Shown here one piece after another: positions 1 through 9,020 of a stretch of DNA of 64,000 nt. The stretch is from Streptomyces sp. NRRL F-6676 (GTDB lineage Bacteria; Actinomycetota; Actinomycetes; Streptomycetales; Streptomycetaceae). The stretch lies in the NCBI RefSeq assembly GCF_000725625.1, contig NZ_JOHS01000035.1, positions 1 through 64,000 on the forward strand, in the 5' to 3' direction. The position numbers and the translations under genes were made by a program. Below the pieces are notes generated by a model that worked only from the letters and a program-made list of their open reading frames with translations, was not told the DNA's origin and made no database searches. Position 1 is the first letter of the stretch. Each line of letters starts with the position of its first letter.

Positions 1-99
1 AACGAAGATCCCAAGCCGTTCATCTGGACCAAGACCGCCGAGGAAATCCTCGACTCCCTCGCCCGCTTCTGCCGACGGATCTCCGGCGCAGGACACTAG
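1..99 (+). CDS. IS630-family transposase, C-terminal fragment (cut by window start)
   Basis: Only the last 32 codons lie in the window. They end in a motif typical of IS630-type transposase C-termini (PFIWTKTAEEILDSLARFC, then a short basic tail). The stop codon TAG lies in a CTAG tetranucleotide that has become the target of the next insertion sequence (see the IS701-family element). The N-terminal part and the DDE core are outside the window, so function cannot be judged. Confidence 0.65.
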   Translation, partial: NEDPKPFIWTKTAEEILDSLARFCRRISGAGH

Positions 100-1516
100 T
101 AGTGCTTCGTTACGTTGAGTGATCTCGGCTGATCGCGGGCAGCTTCCCGGAATGAGGTTGGGGGAAGTGGAACGGCTCCGGGGCGAGTTATCGGAGTTCG
201 TTGCCGATATGTTCGGGTCGTTTCCGCGGCGGGATCAGCGGCGGTGGGGCGAGTGTTATCTGCGGGGCCTGATGCTCGACGGCCGGCGCAAGTCGATCCA
301 GCCGATGGCCGAGCGTCTGCCGGACGGGAACATGCAGGCCCTGCAGCAGTTCGTGAACCAGTCGCCATGGGATCCGCTGCCGGTCAGGCAGCGGATCGCC
401 GAGCGGCTGTCCGGAGTTGTCAGGCCCGAGGTGTGGGTGATCGACGATGTGTCGTTCCCCAAGTGCGGCAAGGCGTCGGTCGGGGTGGCCCGCCAGTACT
501 GCGGAGCGGTCGGCAAACGGGCGAACTGCCAGGTCGCGGTCAGTGTCCATGCCGCCACCGACACGGCCTCGTGCCCGTTGGAGTGGCAGTTGTATCTGCC
601 GCGTGAGTGGACGGACGAACCGGAGCGATGCCGCAGGGCAGGTGTCCCCGACGACGTGGTGCACCAGGAGAAGTGGCGTCTCGCGCTCGGCCTGCTGGAC
701 ACACTCGCCCAGTGGCAGTTGAAGGCACCGGTCGTAGTCGCCGACGCCGGCTACGGCGTCAGCACCCCCTTCCGACTCGGCCTCGAGGAGCGAGGGCTGT
801 CCTATGTCCTGGCCCTGACCGGGAAGGAAGTCGCCCACCCGGAGGATGTTGAGCCGTACCAGCCTGCTTACGGCGGACTCGGACCGCCCACCCTTCCCCG
901 CTACCGCACCCCACCGCGAACCGTCTGCGCCCTCGCAGCGGAGGCCGGTGCCGACCGGTTCACCGAGGTGACCTGGAGGCAGGGCAGCAAAGGCACGATG
1001 ACCTCACGCTTCGCGGTCCTGACGGTCCGGCCCGCGGGCAAGCAGTCCCTGGCCGCAGCGCAGGAGGCGGGTGGCGGCCGCAACCGGTGGGACGGCGTCC
1101 TGCCCGTCCAGACACTCCTGGTCGAGTGGCCGGACGGCCAGGACGCTCCGACGGACTACTGGATATCGAACCTGCCCGCCACCACACCGGCCGCTGACCT
1201 GGTGCGGTGGGCCAAGATGCGCTGGCGGATCGAGCACGACTACCGTGAGCTCAAGCACGGCCTGGGACTGGACCACTTCGAGGGCCGCACCTGGCGCGGC
1301 TGGCACCACCACGTCACCCTCGTCACCGCCGCCCAGGCATTCCTCACCCTCAGGCGGCTCGACCCAAAAGTCCACACACCGGCCTGACTTTCTACCAGGT
1401 CCTCGACGTTATTCAGGACCTGCTGAGGTGCTGGACCGGTACCTGCACCACCTGCGGACGACCTCTAGCCAACCCGCGAAGCCGCCGCAGACAGCCCAGA
1501 ACCTAACGAAGCACTA
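100..1516 (+). mobile_element. IS701-family insertion sequence, complete
   Basis: The ends read TAGTGCTTCGTTA at 100-112 and its exact reverse complement at 1504-1516, with imperfect similarity further in. A CTAG sits immediately outside both ends (96-99 and 1517-1520), which is the expected 4-bp target duplication. The left CTAG contains the stop codon of the IS630-type transposase fragment, so this element landed in an older IS. It carries one intact transposase gene and appears structurally complete. Confidence 0.85.
119..1387 (+). CDS. IS701-family transposase (DDE type)
   Basis: This 422-aa protein has the length and layout of IS701-type transposases. The first catalytic Asp region is VWVIDDVSFPKCG (about residues 105-117). 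A second Asp lies in VVVADAGYG (about 206-214), and a C-terminal RWRIEHDYRELKHGLGLDHF block (about 376-395) supplies the Glu. It is the only gene between the terminal repeats at 100-112 and 1504-1516. The GTG at 119 opens the frame only 19 bp inside the left end; ATG at 152 is an alternative start. No frameshift is visible, so the element may still be active. Confidence 0.9.
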   Translation: MISADRGQLPGMRLGEVERLRGELSEFVADMFGSFPRRDQRRWGECYLRGLMLDGRRKSIQPMAERLPDGNMQALQQFVNQSPWDPLPVRQRIAERLSGVVRPEVWVIDDVSFPKCGKASVGVARQYCGAVGKRANCQVAVSVHAATDTASCPLEWQLYLPREWTDEPERCRRAGVPDDVVHQEKWRLALGLLDTLAQWQLKAPVVVADAGYGVSTPFRLGLEERGLSYVLALTGKEVAHPEDVEPYQPAYGGLGPPTLPRYRTPPRTVCALAAEAGADRFTEVTWRQGSKGTMTSRFAVLTVRPAGKQSLAAAQEAGGGRNRWDGVLPVQTLLVEWPDGQDAPTDYWISNLPATTPAADLVRWAKMRWRIEHDYRELKHGLGLDHFEGRTWRGWHHHVTLVTAAQAFLTLRRLDPKVHTPA

Positions 1517-1593
1517 CTAGGGGCTGGTCGCGGCAGAACGCCCCCGCGCCGTCTCAGGCCTGCGCCGGCTTGCGGCCGCGCCCGCGCACACCA

Positions 1594-2373
1594 CTACAGG
1601 CGGACGATGCGTCCGAGCGGGGCCCGTGGCTCGCGGCGGGAGGGGATGCGCTCGGTGAGCAGGATGAGGCGGGCGGCCCGGTGGCGTTGCCCGGCGTAGG
1701 GGGCCAGGAGTTCCAGCATCTCCGCGTCGCCAAGGCCGCGGCGGCCGGTGAGGACATAGCCGATGTGTCCGGGCAGGTGTAGATCGCCCGTGGTGAGGGC
1801 GTCGGGAGCCTCGTTGGAGCATTGCAGTACCTCGGCGGCGGTCCATGGCCCGATCCCGGGCACGAGCTGGAGACGTCGCATGGCCTCCGGCAGGTCCATG
1901 TTGGCCGCTTCTTCGCGGCGCGGCGCGTAGCGGCAGGATCGCTGAGGCGCGCTTGTCGTCGGCGCCCGCCTGGTGCCACTCCCATGACGGGATCATCGAC
2001 CACTGCCGCGGCGTGGGCGAGACGCGCATGCCGTCGGGTGCGGGCCCGGGAGGGGCCTCGCCGTAGCGCAGCAGTAGTCGGCGTCAGGCCGCGAACGCTT
2101 CCCGGTGGAGACCTTCTGTTCCAGCACGCTGGCGACCAGGGCCTCCATGACGAGTCCGGTCCGCGTCAGGCGCAGCCCTGGGTTCCGGCGCACGGCCTGG
2201 GCGACGATCCGGTGCCGTGCCGTGAACTCGCCGGGCTCGTCCTCGGTGCCCAGCAGGGCCGGCAGTGTCTCCAGCGCGCAGTCGGCGCCAGGCCCCCACG
2301 CCTCACCGATGACCACGCGCGATCCGGGCGACCGGCAGTCGCCGGGGCGGACGCCGGTCGGTGAGGTGCGCAC
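1594..2373 (-). pseudogene. DNA-3-methyladenine glycosylase (HhH-GPD, AlkA-like) pseudogene
   Basis: Three minus-strand pieces in different frames read as one protein. The first (2373 to about 2095) contains AWGPGADCALETLPALLG and a VLEQKVST segment. The second (2029 to about 1915) has SPTPRQWSMIPSWEWHQAG and DDKRAS. The third (1899-1594) has the helix-hairpin-helix VPGIGPWTAAEVLQ and the catalytic-Asp segment GDLHLPGHIGYV. At least two frameshifts (near 2090 and 1910) separate them, and the N-terminal domain is missing. The family removes alkylated bases, but this copy cannot make an intact enzyme. Sequencing error at both shifts is possible but would not restore the missing N-terminus. Confidence 0.8.
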
Positions 2374-2605
2374 GCAGCAGCGTGCTCGCGCTGCGCAGAT
2401 AGTCGGTCTCGGCCGTGTAGGAGATCGCTACAGCAGTCGTGCGCTCCTCGCTCGGAGCGTCGTCCACGCGCTGGGCGGTGGCCCGGGCGGCATGACCCTG
2501 GGCGCTCAGCTCGGCGATCGCTCGATGCCAGCGGCTGCTCACCGGCCGCCCCCTTCTGTACCCGGTGTGGTGTCGCCCAGTGAGGCTACCCGCATGGTCC
2601 GACAC
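2303..2605 (-). pseudogene. unrecognised gene remnant upstream of the glycosylase pseudogene
   Basis: A minus-strand open frame holds a stretch that looks like genuine protein (WHRAIAELSAQGHAARATA and TAETDYLRSASTLLRAHL). It then drifts into basic, low-quality sequence overlapping the start of the glycosylase fragment. The likely reading is a remnant of another gene joined to the glycosylase remnant by a deletion. I do not recognise the family. Confidence 0.3.
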
Positions 2606-2658
2606 GCCACGCTCCCCGGCTCGGTCCTACCGGCCGGGGAGGTGCGAGTCAGACCAGT

Positions 2659-4101
2659 TCAGGCCGCCACCGGTTCGAGGGACCAGTTCAGGTCGACGTG
2701 GGTGGCACCCTCGCGGACCACGATGGGGCCGTGCTCCCTCTCCAGGCGGCGGTACTCGTTGCCGCCGGAGTTCGGGTTCTTGTACCCGGCCCACTTGCCG
2801 AGGTCGACCTGCGACAGGGCGACGCCGGCGGCCTGGTGGGCGATGTAGATCCGCTCGGCGCGCTGCCGATGGGTGAGGTTCTTCGGCAACACCGAGAGGT
2901 CGATGTTGATTCTCAGCTCCTGAGTCTCTTCGTCTTCCTCGTCTTTCGGCGGGGTGTGCTGCTCGGCGGCGGGCTTCTCGCGCTCGCGCTTCTCTTCCTG
3001 CTCCTTGTCTTCGTGCGCATCCTCGCCACCACCTGGCCGTGACTTCTCATCCGGCTCGCTGGCGGGCGCGCCCTTGGCGGCAGCCTCGACAGGCTCTCGC
3101 TCAGTTCCCGGCTCCGGCTCCGGCTCTGCCTTCGGCTCCGGAATGGCCGCCGGGCGGGGCTCGGCCGTGGGAGCTTCCGGAGTCTCCTCCGCGACCGACG
3201 CCTGTTCGCCCTGCGAGCTGATGGCCGGCGCGGAGGCAGCAGTGGCCGGTGGCGTCACCGCGCTCACCAGGGGCTCTTCGATCTCCTCGACGGTGGCGGC
3301 ATACGGGGCGCCGGCTGTCAGCGCGTTCACCGACGCCATCTCGGCCGGGGCGACGCGTTCCACGGTCACCTCCGCCGGGCCGGACGGTCGGGGGCGCTGG
3401 GAGCCGATCACGCGGACGTTGTCGACGGTCGCCAGAAGCTCGGACCGCCACGCCTTCCACATCTTGACCGGTGCGCCGATCGGCCAGGGCAGCCACAGCA
3501 GCAGGCTGTAGCCGCGGTCCTGGTCGTCCTTGCGGCGCTTCTGCCGGCCCATGATGACCTGCTCGATCTTGTAGAGCAGCATCTCGAGCAGGATCGCGTA
3601 CACCAGCGGCGGCACCACGGCGAGGAACGCACTGCCAGCACCCTCCCCGGGGGCGTGGAGCAGGTTCATCGCCGCCGAGGCGGACACGAATGCGAGCAGC
3701 AGGATCCGCGTGATCGCGCTGGACCGCAGGGTCAGGGCCTCGAAGAAGCGGATGAGGGAGAGGCTGAGGGCGCCGGCGTCCAGGAGCAGCGCGAAGCCGG
3801 TCGCCGCGTCCCAGTCGCCGCCGTTGTGCGCGTGGGCGTACTCGCGCTGTGCCCCGAAGGAGAGCCAGGCGGCGATGCCCGCGAGAACGAACATCATCAG
3901 ACAGCCGATGCCGAGCGCGATCACGGCGAGGCGCCGCTGCCAGGCGTTGCGGCGCTGGAGGGCGAGCGCGGCGCGCTCCTCGGCGGTGGCGTTCTGCTCT
4001 GCGGCCCGGCGGCGGCTGCCCAGCAGCAGTGCAACGGTCGTCGCGGTCCCGATCCCTGCCACGGCGAGGCCGGCGAACAGCGACCACTGGAAGGTGGTCA
4101 T
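2659..4101 (-). CDS. DUF2637-type multi-span membrane protein with charged linker and C-terminal DNA-binding-like domain
   Basis: The 480-aa protein begins with about five membrane segments (near residues 5-26, 58-82, 98-118, 130-146 and 156-175), the arrangement of DUF2637 (Spd-like) proteins common on Streptomyces plasmids and integrative elements. A long Pro/Glu/Ala-rich linker (about 250-395) follows. A compact C-terminal region (about 405-470) contains RAERIYIAHQAAGVALSQVD and EYRRLEREHG and resembles the winged-helix tails of this family. The ATG overlaps the stop of a 28-codon ORF (ATGA), so it is probably translationally coupled. The family is associated with plasmid spread, but its biochemical role is unknown. 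Confidence 0.8.
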   Translation of the reverse strand: MTTFQWSLFAGLAVAGIGTATTVALLLGSRRRAAEQNATAEERAALALQRRNAWQRRLAVIALGIGCLMMFVLAGIAAWLSFGAQREYAHAHNGGDWDAATGFALLLDAGALSLSLIRFFEALTLRSSAITRILLLAFVSASAAMNLLHAPGEGAGSAFLAVVPPLVYAILLEMLLYKIEQVIMGRQKRRKDDQDRGYSLLLWLPWPIGAPVKMWKAWRSELLATVDNVRVIGSQRPRPSGPAEVTVERVAPAEMASVNALTAGAPYAATVEEIEEPLVSAVTPPATAASAPAISSQGEQASVAEETPEAPTAEPRPAAIPEPKAEPEPEPGTEREPVEAAAKGAPASEPDEKSRPGGGEDAHEDKEQEEKREREKPAAEQHTPPKDEEDEETQELRINIDLSVLPKNLTHRQRAERIYIAHQAAGVALSQVDLGKWAGYKNPNSGGNEYRRLEREHGPIVVREGATHVDLNWSLEPVAA

Positions 4102-4184
4102 CGGCAGCTCCCTTCCCTGGAGCGGGCCGCCGGGGTGGTGGGCCCGGCGGGCGGGACGGCGGCGTGCTGCCGGCGGCGGCTCAT
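4098..4184 (-). CDS. 28-aa basic peptide, translationally coupled to the DUF2637 gene
   Basis: The ATG at 4184 follows a strong ribosome-binding site (AAGGAG, about 9 bp upstream). The frame encodes a 28-aa basic peptide beginning MSRRRQHAAVPPAG. Its TGA overlaps the ATG of the DUF2637 gene as ATGA. It is too short to classify. Its value may lie in coupling translation rather than in the peptide itself. Confidence 0.45.
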   Translation of the reverse strand: MSRRRQHAAVPPAGPTTPAARSREGSCR

Positions 4185-4232
4185 GTGCGCGGTCTCCTTC
4201 GTCGGATGGACGGCCGAAGAGGCCCTCGCTCT

Positions 4233-4265
4233 CTACAGGTGTGATCGAACGGTGCGGTGTGACAC
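4233..4265 (-). promoter_or_regulatory. shared promoter/operator copy 1 (CTACAGGTG, 13 bp, CGGTGTGACAC)
   Basis: Read on the minus strand this is GTGTCACACCG, 13 bp, CACCTGTAG, about 48 bp before the ATG at 4184. The same two blocks at identical spacing lie 45 bp before the HNH lipoprotein gene at 26697. The outer block contains a palindrome, GGTGT-G-ACACC. The inner block could supply a -10 (TGTAGA), with the outer block as a regulator site. Confidence 0.55.
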
Positions 4266-4296
4266 CGGAGGTCGGTGAATCTCGGACGGATCATGG

Positions 4297-7200
4297 TCAT
4301 GAGGCGGCGGACCCCAAAGGGGGCTGGATCCTCTCCCCTTTGAGGAGCGTGCGCAGCAGCCCGACGGTCTCAGGTGAGGAGTCGACGCCCTCCTCGGCGT
4401 TGATCCGGGCCAGTTGCGCGGCGGCGCGCTCCAGGCCCTCGCGGTCGCCCATCTCGTGGCAGATCGTGAAGAGGTCCCGGTAAAGCAGCTCCGACTGCGC
4501 GTCGACGAGCATGCCCTTGGTGACGGCCTGGGCCGCGGCCCGATAGTCGCGGACATGACGGCGGCGTTCGGCGAGCTCGTGGGCGACGTCGACGATCGCG
4601 CTGATCATCTCCTGGATGTCGGCCTCCGCCCAGGTGTACTTGGATGGGTCGACGTCCGCGAAGGGGCGGCCGCGTACGAGGGCCAGGGCATGGGCGAGGG
4701 CGATGTCAGCGTCCTGCCCGTCGTGGTGCATGCCCTGCTGGTACAGCTCCTTGAACCGGTCCCAGTCCGAGGTGACGGCGGGGTTGAGCTGGTAGACGCC
4801 GTCCGTGACGTCAGGGAGGTAGGCGCTGCTGGGGTCGTCGGCGGGCAGGTGGGGATCCCGGCCCAGCCAGGCACGCAGCCGCGAGATGGCGGTGTTGCGG
4901 GTGCTGGCGGTCCGGCGCAGCCCAGGCCAGATCGCGTTGTCCAGGTCCTGACGGCCCAGGCCCGGGTGGAGCACGAGCCAGGCGGCGATCTCCATGAGGT
5001 GGTTGCGCCGGCCGCTGCTCACGCGGCCCTGCGTTCCCGTCAGCGCCACCGGGCCGAGGACCTGGACCTGAGGGCCGGCGGGTTCGGCAGGCGGAGTGGC
5101 CAGCGCAGCTAGGACGGTGGAGGTCGCGGCGCTGGGCCGGGGGATGATCCGTGCGGCCGGTGCCGTTCCGGACGCCGTGTGGTCGCCGTGGGTGGCCGGG
5201 GACAGCCCGGACTCCGCATCGTCCTCTTCGCCGGACGGCGCCGGACCCGTCTCCGATGCGTCCAGGTCCTCGCCGAGCGCCGCTGCGGACAGGCCGGAGC
5301 CTGCCTCGTCGTCATCCGCCTGGAGGGGCGAGGCGTCTTCCTGTTCCGCGAGCACCTCTTTGAGCACCGCGTCGGAGTCTTCACCCGGCTCGGATCTGTC
5401 CCAGACGTCCTCGCCGAGCGCGGAGGCCGCCTCAGAGTCCTCCTCCGGCTCGGGTTCGTTGTCCCAGCCGGAGGGCTCGGCCGAGGCATTGTGGGCGGTC
5501 TGCTCGTCGTGCGCCTCATCAGCGGCAGGCCCGGCGACCGCGGGGGACAGAGCGCTGCCTTCGTCCTCCGGGCGGTCACCGTCGATTCCGTCGTCGGACG
5601 AGAGGTGGTGGGAGGGGGCCGTGAAGCTCGGCACGGCGGTCGCCAAGCTGCTGCCTTGGACGGCAACCGTGGTGCTCACCCGGGGAGCGGCGGTGGTTTC
5701 CGGCGCGAGCGCGGAGGCCTCACCCGCCGGGGTGGGGCGGGGGCCGTTGATGTCTGCCGGGCCGGTGTGCCCGGTCCACGGCGGCGGGGGGACGTCGTCG
5801 GTACGACTGGACGTTGCGATCAGCTGGACAAGCCGGTCGTAGGAGTCGGCGTCCAGGTGCTGGAGCTTGACCGCGAGGCCCAAGTCGGGCAGTTCGACGC
5901 TGCTGCCGGGCTGGGCGGGCAGAGTCCAGGCGCCCGGCACGTCGAGTTCACCGCCCGCGGCGGTGACGACCGCGACCGCGGTGCGGGGCCGGGAGGCGAG
6001 GAGGTCCTCGAGTTCGGCGGCCGCCGCGCTGGTGGGCGGCGCGGTGGCGATGAGGATGCGGGGAATCCAGGTGTCGCCGCCGTCCTCGCTGAGCCGGGCG
6101 GCCCGCAGGTGGTCGTGCCCGCCATCGGTGAGGGCCTGACGCTGGAAGGCGTCATGCGCCTGGAGGTCGGTGGTGGCGGTGCCGAGATCTGCGTGGTGCT
6201 CGATCTGGTCGGGGTAGAGGTAATGCAGGTCGCTGCCGGCGCCGGCGAGGACGATCTGCGTGTCGGGCGCCAGCCGGGAGGAGGCAAGTTCCACGGCGAG
6301 GGCGAGCATGACCGCACGCACGTCGGCCGGGCTGCCGGCCAGGCGCAGCAGGCTAATGGCCTCCAGGTTGACCAGGACCGCGTCGCCGTCCTCGGTCTCG
6401 CCCAGGCTCACCAGGGCCGGATAGGGCACCGTGACGTCGGCGGCCTCGTCCTCGTCGAGGAGGGCGGCACCGCGGGCGGGGCAAGTCCACACCGTCGGGT
6501 TGCCCTCGTTCTCAGTGAACGGCGCAACGGGCGGGGTGACGGCGGCCAGGTGGAGCTCGATGCCGCGTGCGGTGATGCACATCGCCTCGACCTCGGGCAG
6601 AGGCCGGCCGGCCTGGAGGCAGTTGGCGGCCAGGGTGCGCAGGGCGCGGTCGGCGAGTGCGATGCCGGTGATGTCGGACGCCACGCGCAGCTGCTTCTCG
6701 AAGTCGGCGGTCGCACCGGAAGGCATCGGGATACGCCGCTTGGGGCGCCGACGGCGCTGCTGGCGGGCGCGACGGGTCGCGACGACCGAGAGGACGGCCG
6801 CGGCCAGGATGCTCCCCGCCGCGGAGATGGTCCGCACGCTCTGGTCACCGCTGTCGGCGGTCTCCGCGGTTTCGTGCGTCTCGGGTGTCTGGGTGGGCGT
6901 GCCGTGCTGCTCCCGCTCACGGTCATGTGCAGGGCTCTGCACGGCCGGCTGCTCCGTCGGGGTGTCCGGCCGGGCGGTCGGCTGCCCACCGCCCTGTCTG
7001 TCCTTGTCCGCGCCCTGACCGGGGGTCTGGGCAGTCTCGCCCTTGTCTCCCTTGTCGGAGCCCTGGCTGGGCTTGTCCTGGGCGGGCGGCTGCGTCTGCT
7101 CTGCGCCGGGCCGCTCCTCGGCCTTGTCCGGGGCGGCGGGCTGCTCGTGCGGCGGCTGCGCCTTGTCCGGGGTTGAGTCGCTCTGGTCGCTGTCGTCGGT

Positions 7201-8127
7201 GCTGGCCGCGGCGGGAATCTGCAGCTTCCAGCCGGGGTAGATCTCGTCGGGGTCGGCGAGGACGCGCCCGTCGTCCTGCTTCACGCCCTTGTTCGCTTCG
7301 ACAATCCTCGGATAGGCGTCGGCGTCACCGAGCTCGTCCTCGGCGATGCCGGTGAGAGTCTCGCCCACGCGGACAGTGTGGGTCTGGTCGGTGGCGGCCG
7401 TGGAGCCGGAGGTCTGCGGAGGGGCTCCGTCCTGATCGGTGGAAGACGCGGGCGAGGCGTCGGCCGGCAGGCGCAGAATCCAGCCGGGCTGCAGGACGGT
7501 GGTGTCGGGGGTGACGAGGGAGCCGTCCGCCTGGCTTACGCCTTCGTTGGCATCGAGGATCCGGTGCCACTCGATTCCGGCGCCCAGACGCTTCTCTGCG
7601 ATGTCCCAGAGGGTGTCGCCGTCCTGAACGTGGTGGACGGGGCCGTCCCAGGCGGCGGAAGAAGAAGCCACGGCCTTGATGGCGGTTGCCTCCGCAGAGT
7701 GGGCGTCGGCGGTAACGGTGGCCGTGGCCACGGTGGCGGGGGCGGCGCTGGCAGGTGATGCCATCGCCGTGCCGGTCGGCAGCAGGACGAGGATGCCGCC
7801 GACGAGGGCGCCGGCGAGCTGCTGGGATCCGCCGAGCATGCGGATCCGGGGCGCGCGGACGTTCCGCAGCGCGGCGCCCGTTTCCAAGACGACCGAGACC
7901 ACGAAGCTCAGCCAGCCGTACCAGCCGATGAGGGTGACGGTGCCCAGGAACAGCTGGCCGGAGTCGGGGCTGGTGAGCGCGGCGGTGATCTCGTCGAAGC
8001 CGGGGACGTGGTCGGGGAGGACCCCGATGCTGAGCAGAACGGCGGGCACGCCCGCCAGGAGGGCGACCAGGGCCACCAGGGCGAAGAGGGCACGTATGAG
8101 TCGGGCTGCGGTACTGCGGTTTCTCAT
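4297..8127 (-). CDS. LysM-BTAD membrane protein of the Tad locus
   Basis: From ATG at 8127 the protein is 1276 aa. It has two N-terminal membrane segments (about residues 12-32 and 53-75) and a third hydrophobic stretch near 105-125. Two LysM repeats follow (about 150-200, with VHHVQDGDTLWDIAEKRLG, and about 230-280, with HTVRVGETLTGIAEDELG), then a Gln/Pro-rich linker and another membrane segment near 430. The large cytoplasmic part ends in an OmpR-like fold plus bacterial transcriptional activator domain (about 1040-1260). LysM suggests peptidoglycan binding, and the BTAD probably mediates protein contacts. It sits 5 bp after the TadG-like gene, so it is part of the pilus operon. A longer upstream frame to 8772 is not used because it overlaps the pseudopilin genes. 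Confidence 0.85.
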   Translation of the reverse strand: MRNRSTAARLIRALFALVALVALLAGVPAVLLSIGVLPDHVPGFDEITAALTSPDSGQLFLGTVTLIGWYGWLSFVVSVVLETGAALRNVRAPRIRMLGGSQQLAGALVGGILVLLPTGTAMASPASAAPATVATATVTADAHSAEATAIKAVASSSAAWDGPVHHVQDGDTLWDIAEKRLGAGIEWHRILDANEGVSQADGSLVTPDTTVLQPGWILRLPADASPASSTDQDGAPPQTSGSTAATDQTHTVRVGETLTGIAEDELGDADAYPRIVEANKGVKQDDGRVLADPDEIYPGWKLQIPAAASTDDSDQSDSTPDKAQPPHEQPAAPDKAEERPGAEQTQPPAQDKPSQGSDKGDKGETAQTPGQGADKDRQGGGQPTARPDTPTEQPAVQSPAHDREREQHGTPTQTPETHETAETADSGDQSVRTISAAGSILAAAVLSVVATRRARQQRRRRPKRRIPMPSGATADFEKQLRVASDITGIALADRALRTLAANCLQAGRPLPEVEAMCITARGIELHLAAVTPPVAPFTENEGNPTVWTCPARGAALLDEDEAADVTVPYPALVSLGETEDGDAVLVNLEAISLLRLAGSPADVRAVMLALAVELASSRLAPDTQIVLAGAGSDLHYLYPDQIEHHADLGTATTDLQAHDAFQRQALTDGGHDHLRAARLSEDGGDTWIPRILIATAPPTSAAAAELEDLLASRPRTAVAVVTAAGGELDVPGAWTLPAQPGSSVELPDLGLAVKLQHLDADSYDRLVQLIATSSRTDDVPPPPWTGHTGPADINGPRPTPAGEASALAPETTAAPRVSTTVAVQGSSLATAVPSFTAPSHHLSSDDGIDGDRPEDEGSALSPAVAGPAADEAHDEQTAHNASAEPSGWDNEPEPEEDSEAASALGEDVWDRSEPGEDSDAVLKEVLAEQEDASPLQADDDEAGSGLSAAALGEDLDASETGPAPSGEEDDAESGLSPATHGDHTASGTAPAARIIPRPSAATSTVLAALATPPAEPAGPQVQVLGPVALTGTQGRVSSGRRNHLMEIAAWLVLHPGLGRQDLDNAIWPGLRRTASTRNTAISRLRAWLGRDPHLPADDPSSAYLPDVTDGVYQLNPAVTSDWDRFKELYQQGMHHDGQDADIALAHALALVRGRPFADVDPSKYTWAEADIQEMISAIVDVAHELAERRRHVRDYRAAAQAVTKGMLVDAQSELLYRDLFTICHEMGDREGLERAAAQLARINAEEGVDSSPETVGLLRTLLKGERIQPPLGSAAS

Positions 8128-8132
8128 GATCG

Positions 8133-8570
8133 TCACCCTCGGTAGACCAGGTTGGCGCTGCCGTGGCCGGTGACGGTGCCGCTGGCGCCGCCTAGGAAGA
8201 GGGCGCGGTACGACTCGGTCACGGTCACTTCCAGGGACCCGCCGTCCTCGCTCACGCTCACCGTGCCGCTGACACCTTCGCGGCTGAGGTAGTTCCGCGC
8301 GGCGGCGACCGCGGCGTTGCGGTCGACGGTGATGCCTCCGCCGGAGATGGCCTTGCCCGCATCGACGGCCTGGCCGCCGGCCCGCGCGGCCTCGTGCGCG
8401 ACGCCCTCGGCGTGGGTGAGGGCCCGCAGTTTGCCGGCGCCGTCGTAGACGAGCGCTGCCACGAGGAACAGCGCCACGACGGTGACGAGAACGAACAGGC
8501 TCATCGACCCGCGGTCGTCGCGCAGGGCGCGACGGATCCGGCGGGTGAACGCGAAGCGGGCGGGTGTCAT
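8133..8570 (-). CDS. TadG-like pilus assembly protein lacking Glu+5
   Basis: The 145-aa protein has a basic leader ending RDDRG (residues 17-21), then a 20-residue hydrophobic helix and a small, mostly beta C-terminal part. This is the class III prepilin layout, but position +5 after the Gly is Phe26, not the Glu found in the three neighbouring pilin-like proteins. It resembles TadG/Rv3660-type anchors rather than an assembled subunit. ATG 8570 starts 12 bp after the upstream TadE-like stop. Confidence 0.75.
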   Translation of the reverse strand: MTPARFAFTRRIRRALRDDRGSMSLFVLVTVVALFLVAALVYDGAGKLRALTHAEGVAHEAARAGGQAVDAGKAISGGGITVDRNAAVAAARNYLSREGVSGTVSVSEDGGSLEVTVTESYRALFLGGASGTVTGHGSANLVYRG

Positions 8571-8582
8571 GCGATGGTCCTG

Positions 8583-9020
8583 TCAGCCGCGCTGGCGGTA
8601 GGAGTCGATTGACGAGGTAAAGCTGCTGGTCAGAGTCTTGGAACCGGGCAGTCCAGGCAGTCCGATGTCGGAGAGGCGGACCGTGCACGTCACCGTGGCG
8701 GTGGTGGAGGCCGGCTCGCCAATCCGTGCGGAGAACCCGCCGGTGGAGATGGAGATGGACGTGGAGGTGCACTCCAGCCCTTGCTGGCTCAGGACGCTGC
8801 GCGCCACCTGTGAACCGGCGCTGCTGGCCGAGCCGCCGCTGCGTTCCAGCGAGGCGGCGCGGGCGGCGTTGCGGGCGGCGGTGTCGACGGCGTTGCTGGC
8901 GGATCCGATGCGGCCGAACGCGATGACCAGCAGGAGCACCATGATGAGGACGGGAAACAGGATGACGGCTTCCAACGACAGCGCGCCGCGGTCGTCCCTG
9001 AGCCTTCGGGCGATGGTCAC
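8583..9020 (-). CDS. TadE-like pseudopilin 2
   Basis: GTG at 9020 overlaps the TGA of the preceding gene (GTGA), giving a 145-aa product. The leader ends DDRG at residue 12 and the mature part would begin ALSLE, with Glu17 at +5. A long hydrophobic helix (LFPVLIMVLLLVIAFG) follows, then an extended domain with two Cys residues that may form a disulfide. This fits a minor pseudopilin of the Tad system, processed by a prepilin peptidase. The frame is open upstream to 9293, but that extension is only a shadow of the preceding gene. Confidence 0.82.
   Translation of the reverse strand: MTIARRLRDDRGALSLEAVILFPVLIMVLLLVIAFGRIGSASNAVDTAARNAARAASLERSGGSASSAGSQVARSVLSQQGLECTSTSISISTGGFSARIGEPASTTATVTCTVRLSDIGLPGLPGSKTLTSSFTSSIDSYRQRG

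Noticed and set aside
5179..7176. Long plus-strand frame of 665 codons opposite the LysM-BTAD gene
   Set aside because: It is a GC-frame shadow: Gly/Arg/Val-rich, no motif, no RBS, and opposite a well-supported gene.
4297..8772. Very long minus-strand frame of 1491 codons
   Set aside because: The part upstream of 8127 overlaps two pseudopilin genes in another frame and has low-quality, Arg-rich sequence. The LysM-BTAD protein begins at ATG 8127.
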